A DNA stretch of 57,194 bases from Candidatus Accumulibacter conexus. GTDB lineage: Bacteria > Pseudomonadota > Gammaproteobacteria > Burkholderiales > Rhodocyclaceae. The stretch lies in NCBI GenBank assembly GCA_017592775.1, contig JAGFNJ010000033.1:1-57194 (forward strand), in the 5' to 3' direction. Position 1 is the stretch's first letter. Each line of letters begins with the position of its first letter. Both the position numbers and the translations under genes were made by a program. This document shows positions 35,831 through 43,824 of the stretch, piece after piece. Under the pieces are notes generated by a model that saw only the letters and a program-made list of their open reading frames with translations, had not been told where the DNA came from and made no database searches.

Positions 35831-36607
35831 TCAGCGGTTGGTGAACGACGGCTTGCGCTTCTCGACGAAGGCTGCCATGCCCTCTTTCTGGTCGTCGAGG
35901 GCGAATGCCGAGTGGAAGGTGCGGCGCTCGAAGAGCAGCCCCTCGGCGAGCGAACTCTCGTACGAGCGGTTGATGCACTCCTTGATCATCAACACCACCG
36001 GCAGCGAGAAGCTGGCGATCTTGCTGGCGGTCGCCATCGCCTCGTCAAGCAGCTTGTCGGCGGGAACGATGCGCGAGACCAAGCCAGCGCGTTCGGCCTC
36101 GACGGCGTCGATGTTGCGTGAGGCCAGGCACATTTCCATCGCCTTCGCCTTCGAGATCGCCCGCGGCAGACGCTGCGTGCCGCCGGCGCCCGGCAGGATG
36201 CCGAGGCGGACTTCCGGCTGCCCGAACTGCGCGGTATCGGCAGCGAGGATGATGTCGCACATCATCGCCAGCTCGCAGCCGCCACCGAGCGCATAGCCGG
36301 CAACGGCAGCGATGACCGGTTTGCGGCAGCTCTTCAGCGTGTCCCAGTTGCGGGTGATGAAGTCACCCTTGTAGGCCTGCATGTACGACAGTGATTGCAT
36401 CACCGTGATGTCGGCGCCGGCAGCGAAAGCCTTGTCCGAACCGGTGATGACGATGGCGCCGATGTTCTCGTCGGCCTCGAAGCCGCCGAGTGCGTCGCCC
36501 AGTTCGTCCATCAGGTCATCGTTCAGCGCGTTGAGCTGCTTCGGGCGATTGAGGGTGATCAGGCCGACTTTGCCGCGCACTTCGGTGATGATGTTGACGT
36601 AGGTCAT
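35831..36607 (-). CDS. Enoyl-CoA hydratase (crotonase family)
   Basis: 258 aa. Crotonase oxyanion loops [12 protein letters not shown] and [15 protein letters not shown]. The two catalytic glutamates are expected in [19 protein letters not shown] and KAMEMCL; both are present, so it should be a true hydratase. It adds water to trans-2-enoyl-CoA in beta-oxidation and could feed 3-hydroxyacyl-CoA to PHA metabolism. It follows the PhaC-like gene on the same strand after a 139-nt gap. Confidence 0.92.
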   Translation of the reverse strand: MTYVNIITEVRGKVGLITLNRPKQLNALNDDLMDELGDALGGFEADENIGAIVITGSDKAFAAGADITVMQSLSYMQAYKGDFITRNWDTLKSCRKPVIAAVAGYALGGGCELAMMCDIILAADTAQFGQPEVRLGILPGAGGTQRLPRAISKAKAMEMCLASRNIDAVEAERAGLVSRIVPADKLLDEAMATASKIASFSLPVVLMIKECINRSYESSLAEGLLFERRTFHSAFALDDQKEGMAAFVEKRKPSFTNR

Positions 36608-36694
36608 GAGCAGAGAACTCCTGTGATGGAAATTGCGATAGGGGAGCGCGGCTCCCGCTCACCCGCAGTCGGGACGGGAGCACGCGTAGCGAGC

Positions 36695-36723
36695 GGCCCC
36701 CGGGCCGTGCTGCGCCGGGGGCC
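36695..36723. other. Hairpin between PhaC-like and enoyl-CoA hydratase genes
   Basis: GGCCCCCGG and CCGGGGGCC form a perfect 9-bp stem with an 11-nt loop, 24 nt past the PhaC-like stop codon. There is no U-run. It could limit transcription into the hydratase gene or protect the PhaC-like mRNA 3' end. Confidence 0.45.
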
Positions 36724-36746
36724 GACGGGGGTTGCCAGGACCAGGG

Positions 36747-38213
36747 TCAGGAGATGTCGATCTGGAACTTGACCGGGCCGCGCACGTCCTTGCCGTTGGC
36801 GTCCTTGAAGGAGCCAGTGACCGGTGACTTCTTGTTGTGCGGGCTGGTTAACACGGCGACGTGGCCGCCAAAGAAGGCAACGGACTCGAGGCCGTCCCAG
36901 CCCTCGAGGAACTTGTTGCCGGCGGTGGCGCAGGGCGGCGTGACGAGGTCGTCCTTGATCGCGTAGTTCTGGTACCACGGCACCTTGAGGTCGATCAGGC
37001 CCTTGATGTTGAGCGGCTGGTCGAACAGTTTCACCGGCAGCGTGCCATCATCGGCGATCGGGTCCTGGAAGGTGTGCGAACTCATGTTGGCGATCGCCAG
37101 CGGCAGGTGTACGCGCTCCTTGAGCAGCCAGCGGAAGAGGGCGGCCGGCGTCTTGCCCGGGTTGAGGTCGGTGGCGCGCTGCAACGAGGCCTGGTCGAGC
37201 ACCTTGACCAGCGGCGACTCGCGGTCGATGGCGACGAAGCGCATGCCGAGGCTCAGCAGATAGCCATTGGCCACCTTGTTGCCGCTCGGCAGCGTCGTCG
37301 TGATGAAATCGTGGTGCATCGTCGGCATGCCGCTGATGGCATCGCTGTAGGTGCCGTCGACCGGCGTCACGTTGGTGATCAGCGCGTCGCAGACGTCCTT
37401 CAGCTTGCCGGACAGCACGTTCATCAGGCAGATGTAGCCACCCTGGCAGGTTCCGTTGAGGGTCACTTTCTTGCCGCTGTTGAGCTCCATGACCTTGGCG
37501 CAGAGTTCGCGCGTCTGTTCGCAATCCTGCTCCGGAGTCATCGTCTGGACCTTCTCGACGGTCATGATGTCCTTGACGACGCGGACGTACGTCGGGATGC
37601 CTTCGTTGGCGAAGGAGTGGCTGTAGCTCTTGTTCTCGTAGGGCAGGAAGGAAAGGATGTGCACGCCGAGCATGTAGGGCGGCACGAGGATCACCGGCTT
37701 GAGGTCCTGGCGAACCTCGACGCCCTTCTTCAGCGGCAGAACCTGATAGAGTTCGAAGGCGTCGGTTTCGTGCACCAGCTTGTAGTTCGAGGTATTGAAA
37801 TGGAAGCCGAACTCGTCGGCGATCGCCTCGATCTGTTCGTTGAAGTTGGATACCGCCTCCATGACTTCGGCCTCACGCCGCATGTAGCCGCCGAGCTTCT
37901 CGCCTTCCGCGTTCATGACCGTGTTGAGGAAGGCGCGGGTCGCCTCTTCCATCTGGTCAAAGGCGTAGTCGGCCATCTTGTCCTGCATTCCGGCGAGGCC
38001 CTTGCGTGCCATGCCGACGTTGTGCTCGAGGATCTCGAAGGTCTCCATCATGCTCAGCGGGTTGTCGCGGGCGGCCGTCATCGCGATGTGCGCGGCTATG
38101 AACAGGTTGTCGTTGAACTCGCTGATCTCACGGTTCGAAGCGCGCATCATCGCCATCGTATACCTCCACCAGCTCGTGGTGAAATCGGGCATTTCCCTTA
38201 GCAGTGCATTCAT
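36747..38213 (-). CDS. PhaC-like polyhydroxyalkanoate synthase / alpha-beta hydrolase
   Basis: 488 aa from ATG 38213 (GGAGG eight bases upstream). The N-terminal ~130 residues are helical. The alpha/beta core has VILVPPYMLGVHIL, the synthase-type box GTCQGGY with a Cys nucleophile (PhaC consensus GxCxGG), a catalytic Asp candidate in IKDDLVTPP and a His in FFGGHVAVL. This matches the Cys-Asp-His triad of PHA synthases, but the flanking sequence is far from class I PhaC, so polymerising activity is uncertain. The context with an enoyl-CoA hydratase, an acyl-CoA synthetase and a PHB-depolymerase-like gene supports a PHA role. The ATG is preferred over an upstream TTG. Confidence 0.8.
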   Translation of the reverse strand: MNALLREMPDFTTSWWRYTMAMMRASNREISEFNDNLFIAAHIAMTAARDNPLSMMETFEILEHNVGMARKGLAGMQDKMADYAFDQMEEATRAFLNTVMNAEGEKLGGYMRREAEVMEAVSNFNEQIEAIADEFGFHFNTSNYKLVHETDAFELYQVLPLKKGVEVRQDLKPVILVPPYMLGVHILSFLPYENKSYSHSFANEGIPTYVRVVKDIMTVEKVQTMTPEQDCEQTRELCAKVMELNSGKKVTLNGTCQGGYICLMNVLSGKLKDVCDALITNVTPVDGTYSDAISGMPTMHHDFITTTLPSGNKVANGYLLSLGMRFVAIDRESPLVKVLDQASLQRATDLNPGKTPAALFRWLLKERVHLPLAIANMSSHTFQDPIADDGTLPVKLFDQPLNIKGLIDLKVPWYQNYAIKDDLVTPPCATAGNKFLEGWDGLESVAFFGGHVAVLTSPHNKKSPVTGSFKDANGKDVRGPVKFQIDIS

Positions 38214-38755
38214 TTTTCCAACCTCCAGCAATTAGACGTGATACCTGAGTCAAAAAAGGGTCGGCCCGCAGCGGCCCACCCACGCTTACCCTGGTGCCGC
38301 CGCGAGGGCAGGCACCGACGATCCAATGAATCCGTTCCCAGCGAGACATGGCCGCCGCTGGCCAGCCGACACCGCCATCGTCCTCGTGTCTGCAGCTCGT
38401 CCGAGTACCAGCAATCTGCCCGCGAAATCCGTTTGGCTACCCTAGATTGCGCAGCGCACAATACATTCTACTCCTCTGCGCGGGATTTGTTCACGCGCTT
38501 TCGCTCTCGCCTACAGTGGCGTCCGTCCGCGCCGCGCGAGAGCGCTGCAGGGCCGTTGATCCGGGCCTGCAGTGTTCTGCAGACGGAGGCGGACGCGGTG
38601 CCGGAGAGCCCTCTGCAGGGCTCTGTCGCGGCACCCGTGTCGGCGGCCGGGCAGGCGATGTATAGTACGGCTCTGTTGCGCTGCGATGGGGCTGTACCGG
38701 CGACGCCGGAAGTCGGCGGACGGGCCCGCCGCAGCCTTGCCGGAGGGAGAAAACG
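38214..38755. other. Divergent regulatory region between PhaC-like and acyl-CoA synthetase genes
   Basis: 542 nt without a credible gene. Near 38443-38461 an inverted repeat (ATTGCGC-A-GCGCACAAT) is a candidate operator. A TATAGT at about 38659-38664 on the plus strand could be the -10 of the synthetase gene; a -35 is weak. A long hairpin sits between them (separate entry). The last bases before 38756 give GGAGGGAG as ribosome-binding site for the synthetase. Confidence 0.45.
38598..38634. other. Extended hairpin in the divergent region
   Basis: AGAGCCCT and AGGGCTCT (8 bp, 4-nt loop) sit inside an outer GTGCCG/CGGCAC pair, giving a two-tier stem of 14 bp in total. It is upstream of the TATAGT element. 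No U-run follows on either strand. It could be an operator for a dimeric regulator or a structured RNA element. Confidence 0.5.
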
Positions 38756-40276
38756 ATGCTGCAACTTGCGACGCTGACCAGGCACCACGCGGCTTTTCGG
38801 CCCGCTGAGGTGGCGGTCGTCTTTGAACACGAGCGCTTGAACTGGCGTGATTTCGCTGCCCGCGTCGACCGTTGCGCCTGCCTGCTGCAGTGGCTCGGCG
38901 TGCGCCGTGGTGACCGGGTTGCGACGGTTCTTGCCAACTGCCGCGAGTTGCTCGAGATCTACTGGGCGGTGCCGGCGATCGGTGCCGTCCTCGTGCCGCT
39001 GAGCCCGATGCTGCTGGCCTCCGGTCTGGCCAGCCTGGTGCGCGACGCGGGCGCCGTCTGCCTCATCACGCAGCGCTCGCTGGCGCCGATGCTGCAGCAG
39101 GTGCGCGACGAACTGCCGCAACTGCGCGCCGACCGCATCCTGCTGGTGGACGGGGCCAGTGGCGATTTCCCGGATTACCGGGCGCTGCTCAACAGTTGTC
39201 CGGAAGGCAGCCACACCCCGGTGGCGGTTGCCCAGGACGAACTGTTCAACATCATGTACACCAGCGGTACCACCGGCCTGCCGAAAGGCATCATGCACAG
39301 CCATTTCGTGCGCGCGATGTACTGCACGCTGTTCGCGGCGGCGTGGCGGATGCGGCCGGAGTCGGTCGTCCTGCACACCGGCGCGATCGTCTTCAACGGC
39401 GCGTTCGTCACCCTGATGCCGTGCTTCTATCTCGGTGCGCGCTACGTTCTGCAGCGCCAGTTCGACGCCACCGAGGCGATCGAGATCATCGCCCGCGAAC
39501 GCGTGACGCACACGATGATGGTCCCGGCGCAGATCATCGCCCTGCTCAACGCGCCGAACTTCTCGCCGGCAAAGCTCGCCTCGCTGGAAATGATCCTCTC
39601 GCTCGGCGCGCCGCTCTACCAGGAACACAAGGATCAGCTCAACCGTCTGCTGCCGGACCGCTTCTACGAGCTTTACGGTCTGACCGAAGGCTTCTGGACG
39701 ATTCTCGACCGCACGCAGTCGCTGCGCAAGGCGGGCTCGGTCGGGTCGCCGCCCTGCTTTTACGAGATGCGCATCGTACGCGAGGATGGCAGCGACGCCG
39801 AAGCCGGCGAAGTCGGCGAGATCGTCGGTCGCGGCCCCTCACTGATGCTCGGCTACTACGGCCGGCCCGATCTTACCGATCAGGCGATTCGCGATGGCTG
39901 GCTGTACACCGGCGATCTCGGCTACGCCGACGGTGAGGGCTACCTCTACCTGGTCGACCGCAAGAAGGACATGATCGACAGTGGCGGTGTCAAGGTCTAC
40001 CCGAAGGACATCGAGGAAGTCGCCGCGCGTCACCCGGCGATCCGTGAAGTGGCCGTCTTCGGTGTCGCACACGAGAAATGGGGCGAGACACCGGTCGCCG
40101 CCGTCCTGCTGCGTGCCGGCGCCACTGCTACCGCCAGGGAGCTGTGCGACTGGATCAACGACCGCGTCGGCGCGCGCTACCAGCGGCTGCACGCCGTCCA
40201 GATCATGGATGACTTCCCGCGAAATGCTGCCGGCAAGACGCTCAAGCGCGAGATGCGCGACGCCTACCGGCCGTGA
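38756..40276 (+). CDS. Acyl-CoA synthetase (AMP-dependent ligase)
   Basis: 506 aa. ANL superfamily: phosphate-binding YTSGTTGLPKGI, ELYGLTEGFWT, hinge GWLYTGDLGY followed by VDRKKDMIDSGGVKVYPKDIEE, and the catalytic Lys near the C-terminus in NAAGKTLKREMR. It activates a carboxylic acid to acyl-CoA through an acyl-adenylate. Chain-length preference cannot be read from sequence. It diverges from the PhaC-like gene and could supply acyl-CoA precursors. Confidence 0.92.
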   Translation: MLQLATLTRHHAAFRPAEVAVVFEHERLNWRDFAARVDRCACLLQWLGVRRGDRVATVLANCRELLEIYWAVPAIGAVLVPLSPMLLASGLASLVRDAGAVCLITQRSLAPMLQQVRDELPQLRADRILLVDGASGDFPDYRALLNSCPEGSHTPVAVAQDELFNIMYTSGTTGLPKGIMHSHFVRAMYCTLFAAAWRMRPESVVLHTGAIVFNGAFVTLMPCFYLGARYVLQRQFDATEAIEIIARERVTHTMMVPAQIIALLNAPNFSPAKLASLEMILSLGAPLYQEHKDQLNRLLPDRFYELYGLTEGFWTILDRTQSLRKAGSVGSPPCFYEMRIVREDGSDAEAGEVGEIVGRGPSLMLGYYGRPDLTDQAIRDGWLYTGDLGYADGEGYLYLVDRKKDMIDSGGVKVYPKDIEEVAARHPAIREVAVFGVAHEKWGETPVAAVLLRAGATATARELCDWINDRVGARYQRLHAVQIMDDFPRNAAGKTLKREMRDAYRP

Positions 40277-40461
40277 TTGCGGGGGCGGCATAGTCAATTG
40301 CCTCGCGCTTGGCCCGCGGCCGGCTGCAGGTTCTCGGCGGTCGTCTCCCGGAGCGCTGCGGACGAGCGGGCCTGGATCGTCGCGCCGGACACTTGGGCCG
40401 TGCAGCGAGACGAGCGAGGCCGGACTCCAATTCACCGGTCCGCATGGTTGCCGCCGGGAGG

Positions 40462-40478
40462 TGTCGGAATTCTTGACA
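40462..40478 (+). promoter_or_regulatory. Candidate enhancer-binding-protein site
   Basis: TGTC-N9-GACA palindrome about 65-80 nt upstream of the sigma-54 promoter of the PEP-CTERM gene. The distance suits an upstream activator site for an NtrC-type regulator such as PrsR, which is linked to PEP-CTERM systems. No regulator gene is in the window. Confidence 0.3.
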
Positions 40479-40542
40479 TCGCTGCCCGATTCTTGCCCGA
40501 CCCGCCACACAGGAACCTCTTGAAAACAATGATCTACACGAA

Positions 40543-40559
40543 ATGGCCGGGATCTTGCT
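40543..40559 (+). promoter_or_regulatory. Sigma-54 (-24/-12) promoter of the PEP-CTERM gene
   Basis: ATGGCCGGGATCTTGCT matches the RpoN consensus YTGGCACGRNNNTTGCW: TGGC and TTGC blocks are exact and the GG-N10-GC spacing is exact. It ends 50 nt before the start codon of the PEP-CTERM gene, leaving a ~35-nt leader with a good ribosome-binding site. The remaining upstream gap (40277-40608) shows no gene. Confidence 0.65.
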
Positions 40560-40608
40560 TCAAGCAGTGGAAGGGGTCAGGGAGTGTGCACGCAAAGGAG
40601 GAGAGACG

Positions 40609-41538
40609 ATGAAGAATGCCAGAAGGGCAACGTACGCGCGCGGCCGTGGTGTTGGCACGGCCTGCTGGAAGAGTGCCGCGCTGGTCTGCGGTCTGTTTCT
40701 GTCGGGTGCAACCTTGGCGGCTGCCGTAAGCTATTCCGACGTCGGCGCGACGGCTGCCGACCTGACCGGCGGCGGTGACGCTCTGACGCGGTTTCGCAGC
40801 GATCTCGGAGCCAACAACGGTGTCGGACCTGCAGCGGGCGTTACCGCCGGCAGGCGCGAGATCAACTGGGACGCGCCGGCGCTCGATGCCGTTGCCGATC
40901 CCAACTTCATGCCGAATGACCAGTTCAACCGGCTGGCGGCGCCTTTTGCGCGCGGAGCGCAGTTCAGTACGCCCGGCAGCGGTTTCCTCGTCAGCCGACG
41001 CTGTGAGCAGGACGGTGGCACGGCACCTTGCGGTGGTGGCAACATCCTGTTTGGCCTCGGTGGCGGGCAGCCGAACAACGTCAACCTGCAGGCGTTCAGC
41101 GCACAGCGGATCTTTGCCCCGGTCGGCAGCAACCAGATGGATGTCACCTTCGACGTCGCGGGTTCGCCAGGCACGCGTGCCTCGGTCAGCGCCTTTGGCG
41201 CGATCTTTCTTGATGTCGAAGTCGCGAATCTGACGACGATGGAGTTCTTCGACCTGGCAGGGAGTTCGCTCGGCGTCTTTGCGGCGGACTCGGGTGCCGA
41301 CGCTTCGATGAGCTTCCTCGGCGTCCGCTTCGATGCGGGCGAAGCCATCGGCCGCGTTCGGCTGACGCTGGGAGACATGATCCTGACCGGCCATGGCAGC
41401 CTCGGTCCGACGCTGAGCGACTATGTGGCGCTCGACGACTTCATCTACAGCGAGCCCAAGGCCGTTGCCGAACCGGGCATCCTCGCCTTGATCGCGGCCG
41501 GTTTGCTGGCGGGAGTGAGGCGACGTCGGCGCAGCTGA
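40609..41538 (+). CDS. PEP-CTERM sorting-domain exported protein
   Basis: 309 aa from ATG 40609, preceded by AAAGGAGGAG. A signal peptide (KSAALVCGLFLSGATLAAA) follows an Arg-rich N-terminus. The mature body is Gly/Ala/Asp-rich and beta-rich with two Cys, low in Lys, typical of surface-matrix proteins. The C-terminus has the sorting signal: AEPG, a hydrophobic helix (ILALIAAGLLAGV) and a final RRRRRS. Exosortase EpsH/XrtA recognises such tails and exports the protein with exopolysaccharide; in floc-forming betaproteobacteria PEP-CTERM proteins are needed for floc cohesion. No exosortase gene is in the window. An AGCTGAC/GTCAGCT hairpin overlaps the stop codon. Confidence 0.9.
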   Translation: MKNARRATYARGRGVGTACWKSAALVCGLFLSGATLAAAVSYSDVGATAADLTGGGDALTRFRSDLGANNGVGPAAGVTAGRREINWDAPALDAVADPNFMPNDQFNRLAAPFARGAQFSTPGSGFLVSRRCEQDGGTAPCGGGNILFGLGGGQPNNVNLQAFSAQRIFAPVGSNQMDVTFDVAGSPGTRASVSAFGAIFLDVEVANLTTMEFFDLAGSSLGVFAADSGADASMSFLGVRFDAGEAIGRVRLTLGDMILTGHGSLGPTLSDYVALDDFIYSEPKAVAEPGILALIAAGLLAGVRRRRRS

Positions 41539-41634
41539 CGCGGGTCAGCTGAGCAGCGAGGGCCGGCGCCGCAATCGGCTGCTGCCGGGACGAACGCCGA
41601 GGCGAACGGGGGATGGACGTCATCCGCTGACGGA

Positions 41635-42015
41635 TCAGGCACGCGGCTCGCTGCTGCCGGGGTTCGCGGCCGGCTGGCACAGGAAGTCCAGCAGCGGCAT
41701 CGCGGCAGCGAAGCGCTGCGCGGCAAGGCTGACCAGGCCCTAGGACGTGGCTTCGGCGAACGACAACGGCGCCAGCCCGATGAAGTCCTTGCGTCGGATG
41801 TCGTCGATCGCCGGGTGGTCCGCGGCGTAACCGCGCGGCGGTCGGCTCAGGCTGTCACCGGCGAGCACCCCGTGCGCGGCGAACTGACGGTCGTCGCGCA
41901 CGGCGAGCCAGCGCTGCGGGTGATCGGCGATGCGGGCGCGGATGCCGGCCAGGGTGACGGGATCCGGATGCCAGCAACCTGCGCCGAGAAAGCAGCCGTC
42001 GCTCGACGGAATTGT
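41635..42015 (-). pseudogene. DUF2461 (TIGR02453) pseudogene
   Basis: The C-terminal part of a DUF2461 protein is readable on the minus strand: CFLGAGCWHPDPVTLAGIRA, SLSRPPRGYAADHP, FIGLAPLSFAE. A TAG at 41740-41742 interrupts it, after which the same frame continues with QRFAAAMPLLDFLC to a TGA at 41635, which is the expected family C-terminus. The N-terminal half, including the family motif around SKDKSPYKT, is not found in any frame upstream. The gene is therefore 5'-truncated and has a nonsense mutation. The 42016-42286 stretch holds no gene; GAGGAG near its end serves rtcB. Confidence 0.65.
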
Positions 42016-42286
42016 TGCGCGTTCCGGGCAGCCGGTAAAGACCAGCCGCGCTGGCGTTGCCGGTCCGGATGCCGGTCTATGCCGGGATGGGAACATTCCC
42101 TGCGGCCGCTGCCGGCGATTGCCGCGCCGGAGGACACCCTGCGGCGTGCCATCCTGGAAGAGCCGCACGCCGCGCCAGCGCCCTTTCCGTCCGTCCGGCT
42201 GCGCGCGGCGGGCAGCAACGGGCGGCGGCCGACTGCCGCATCTGTCGTAAGATCGCGGTGCAGTTGGCAGACACGAGGAGCATTGC

Positions 42287-43528
42287 ATGCAAGCGATCTT
42301 TCGCGGCGAGGAGTCGGTCGAGACCGTTCGCGTTCCCGGCGCAGCGCCGATCAGGATGTGGACCGAAGGCGTTCCGGTCGAGGAGGAGGCGCGTCAGCAG
42401 TTGATCAACACCGCCCGCCTGCCGTTCGTTTTCCATCACCTGGCAGTGATGCCCGACGTGCATCTCGGCAAGGGCTCGACAATCGGCAGCGTCATCCCGA
42501 CTCGCGGCGCGATCATTCCGGCTGCCGTCGGCGTCGACATCGGCTGCGGCATGATCGCCACGCGCACGACGCTGGCCGCTGCCGACCTGCCCGACAACCT
42601 GCACGGACTGCGCAGCGCCATCGAGCGCGCCATACCGCATGGTCGCACGGTCGGTCGCGGACGGCGCGACGAAGGCAGTTGGGAGAACCCGCCGCCGCTG
42701 GTCAACGCATTCTGGGCCGAACTGCTGCCACGCTTCCGGCGGCTGGTCGAGAAGTACCCGAGCCTGCAGAACACCAACAACCACAACCACCTGGGAACGC
42801 TGGGAACGGGCAACCACTTCATCGAAGTCTGCCTCGACGAAGCCGACCGGGTCTGGCTGATGCTGCACTCGGGGTCGCGTGGCGTCGGCAATGCCATCGG
42901 CAGCACCTTCATCGCGCTGGCACAGGCGGACATGCGGCAACACCTCGCCAACCTGCCCGACCGTGATCTCGCGTACCTCGAGGAGGGCAGCGCCCACTTC
43001 GCCGACTACGTCGAGGCAGTCGACTGGGCGCAGGATTACGCGCGCCACAACCGCGCTGCGATGATGGCGAACCTGGTCGCCGCGACACGGCTGGTGATCG
43101 CGAAACCGTTTGCCGTCGACGTCGAAGCTGTGAACTGTCACCACAACTACGTGCAGAAGGAGACCCATTTCGGCGCCGAGGTCTTCGTCACCCGCAAGGG
43201 CGCGGTGTCGGCGCGGCGCGGCGAACTCGGCATCATTCCGGGTTCGATGGGGGCGCGCAGCTACATCGTCCGTGGCCTCGGCAACTCGGAGTCGTTCTGC
43301 TCGTGCAGCCACGGCGCCGGCCGCATCATGAGCCGCAACGAGGCCCGCCGCCGCTTCACCGTTGCCGACCAGGAGCGTGCCACCGCGCACGTCGAGTGTC
43401 GCAAGGACCAGGACGTGATCGACGAAATACCGATGGCCTACAAGGACATTGACGCCGTGATGCACGCGCAGCGGTCGCTCGTCGAGGTCGTGCATACGCT
43501 GCGGCAGGTGGTGTGCGTCAAGGGTTGA
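42287..43528 (+). CDS. rtcB: RNA-splicing ligase RtcB
   Basis: 413 aa. GAGGAG is six to seven bases before the ATG. Family marks are VMPDVHLGKGSTIGSVIP, GVDIGCGM with the metal-binding Cys, NHNHLGTLGTGNHFIE, VNCHHNYVQ and CSCSHGAGRIMSR with the guanylylated His. It joins 2',3'-cyclic phosphate and 5'-OH RNA ends using GTP and Mn. No archease, RtcA or RtcR gene is adjacent, unlike many rtc operons. Its 3' end overlaps by 11 nt a convergent sulP gene fragment. Confidence 0.94.
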   Translation: MQAIFRGEESVETVRVPGAAPIRMWTEGVPVEEEARQQLINTARLPFVFHHLAVMPDVHLGKGSTIGSVIPTRGAIIPAAVGVDIGCGMIATRTTLAAADLPDNLHGLRSAIERAIPHGRTVGRGRRDEGSWENPPPLVNAFWAELLPRFRRLVEKYPSLQNTNNHNHLGTLGTGNHFIEVCLDEADRVWLMLHSGSRGVGNAIGSTFIALAQADMRQHLANLPDRDLAYLEEGSAHFADYVEAVDWAQDYARHNRAAMMANLVAATRLVIAKPFAVDVEAVNCHHNYVQKETHFGAEVFVTRKGAVSARRGELGIIPGSMGARSYIVRGLGNSESFCSCSHGAGRIMSRNEARRRFTVADQERATAHVECRKDQDVIDEIPMAYKDIDAVMHAQRSLVEVVHTLRQVVCVKG

Positions 43529-43601
43529 GCAGCGCGTGGAACGTGTCGACGGCATCGGCGACGCTGCTCCGGCGGCCGAAGTCGCCGACGCTTTCCTCCA
43601 A
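43518..43601 (-). pseudogene. Orphan 3' fragment of a sulP (STAS-domain) gene
   Basis: The minus strand reads LEESVGDFGRR, then SSVADAVDTFHALLNP and a stop, matching the final residues of the intact SulP protein at 45715-47439 (LEESVGDFGRR, TSVADAVDEFQARLGA). Upstream of the Leu codon the similarity stops abruptly. DNA identity to the intact copy is 64 of 69 bases (43534-43602 against 45731-45799). It is a remnant of a second sulP copy. Confidence 0.75.
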
Positions 43602-43602
43602 T
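43534..43602. repeat. Direct repeat (mate at 45731-45799) flanking the disulfide-reductase gene
   Basis: 69-bp direct repeat with 64 identities to 45731-45799, same orientation, 2.2 kb apart, bracketing the CoA-disulfide-reductase/rhodanese gene. It corresponds to the 3' end of sulP. The 222 nt from 43603 to 43824 hold no recognisable gene, although a 75-codon plus-strand frame is open there. Confidence 0.8.
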
Positions 43603-43824
43603 GGCGAGCCAGGTCGCCTCGCTGGACGAAAAGCGGCACCTTTACAGGTTGCTCCGCTACCAGCACACTGACGAAATTCTTGAACAGAGCCCAGCCTGGC
43701 GTTTTGGCATTCCCATGCCGCGGCCGGGAGTGGCTAGGCCAGGGCAGCCGCGACTCGCGGCGGGCCAGCGGGCCGACGAGGTGGCTCTGCCCCACGACTT
43801 GAACAGCATGGATGGGAGATCGCG

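Noticed and set aside
36861-38201. A 446-codon plus-strand frame opposite the PhaC-like gene
   Set aside because: Antisense; the minus-strand product has a complete catalytic triad and good start signal.
40299-40317. A second GG-N10-GC sigma-54-like match (TGGCCCGCGGCCGGCTGCA) upstream of the PEP-CTERM gene
   Set aside because: It lacks the TT before GC and is nearly 300 nt from the start codon; the element at 40543-40559 is far better.
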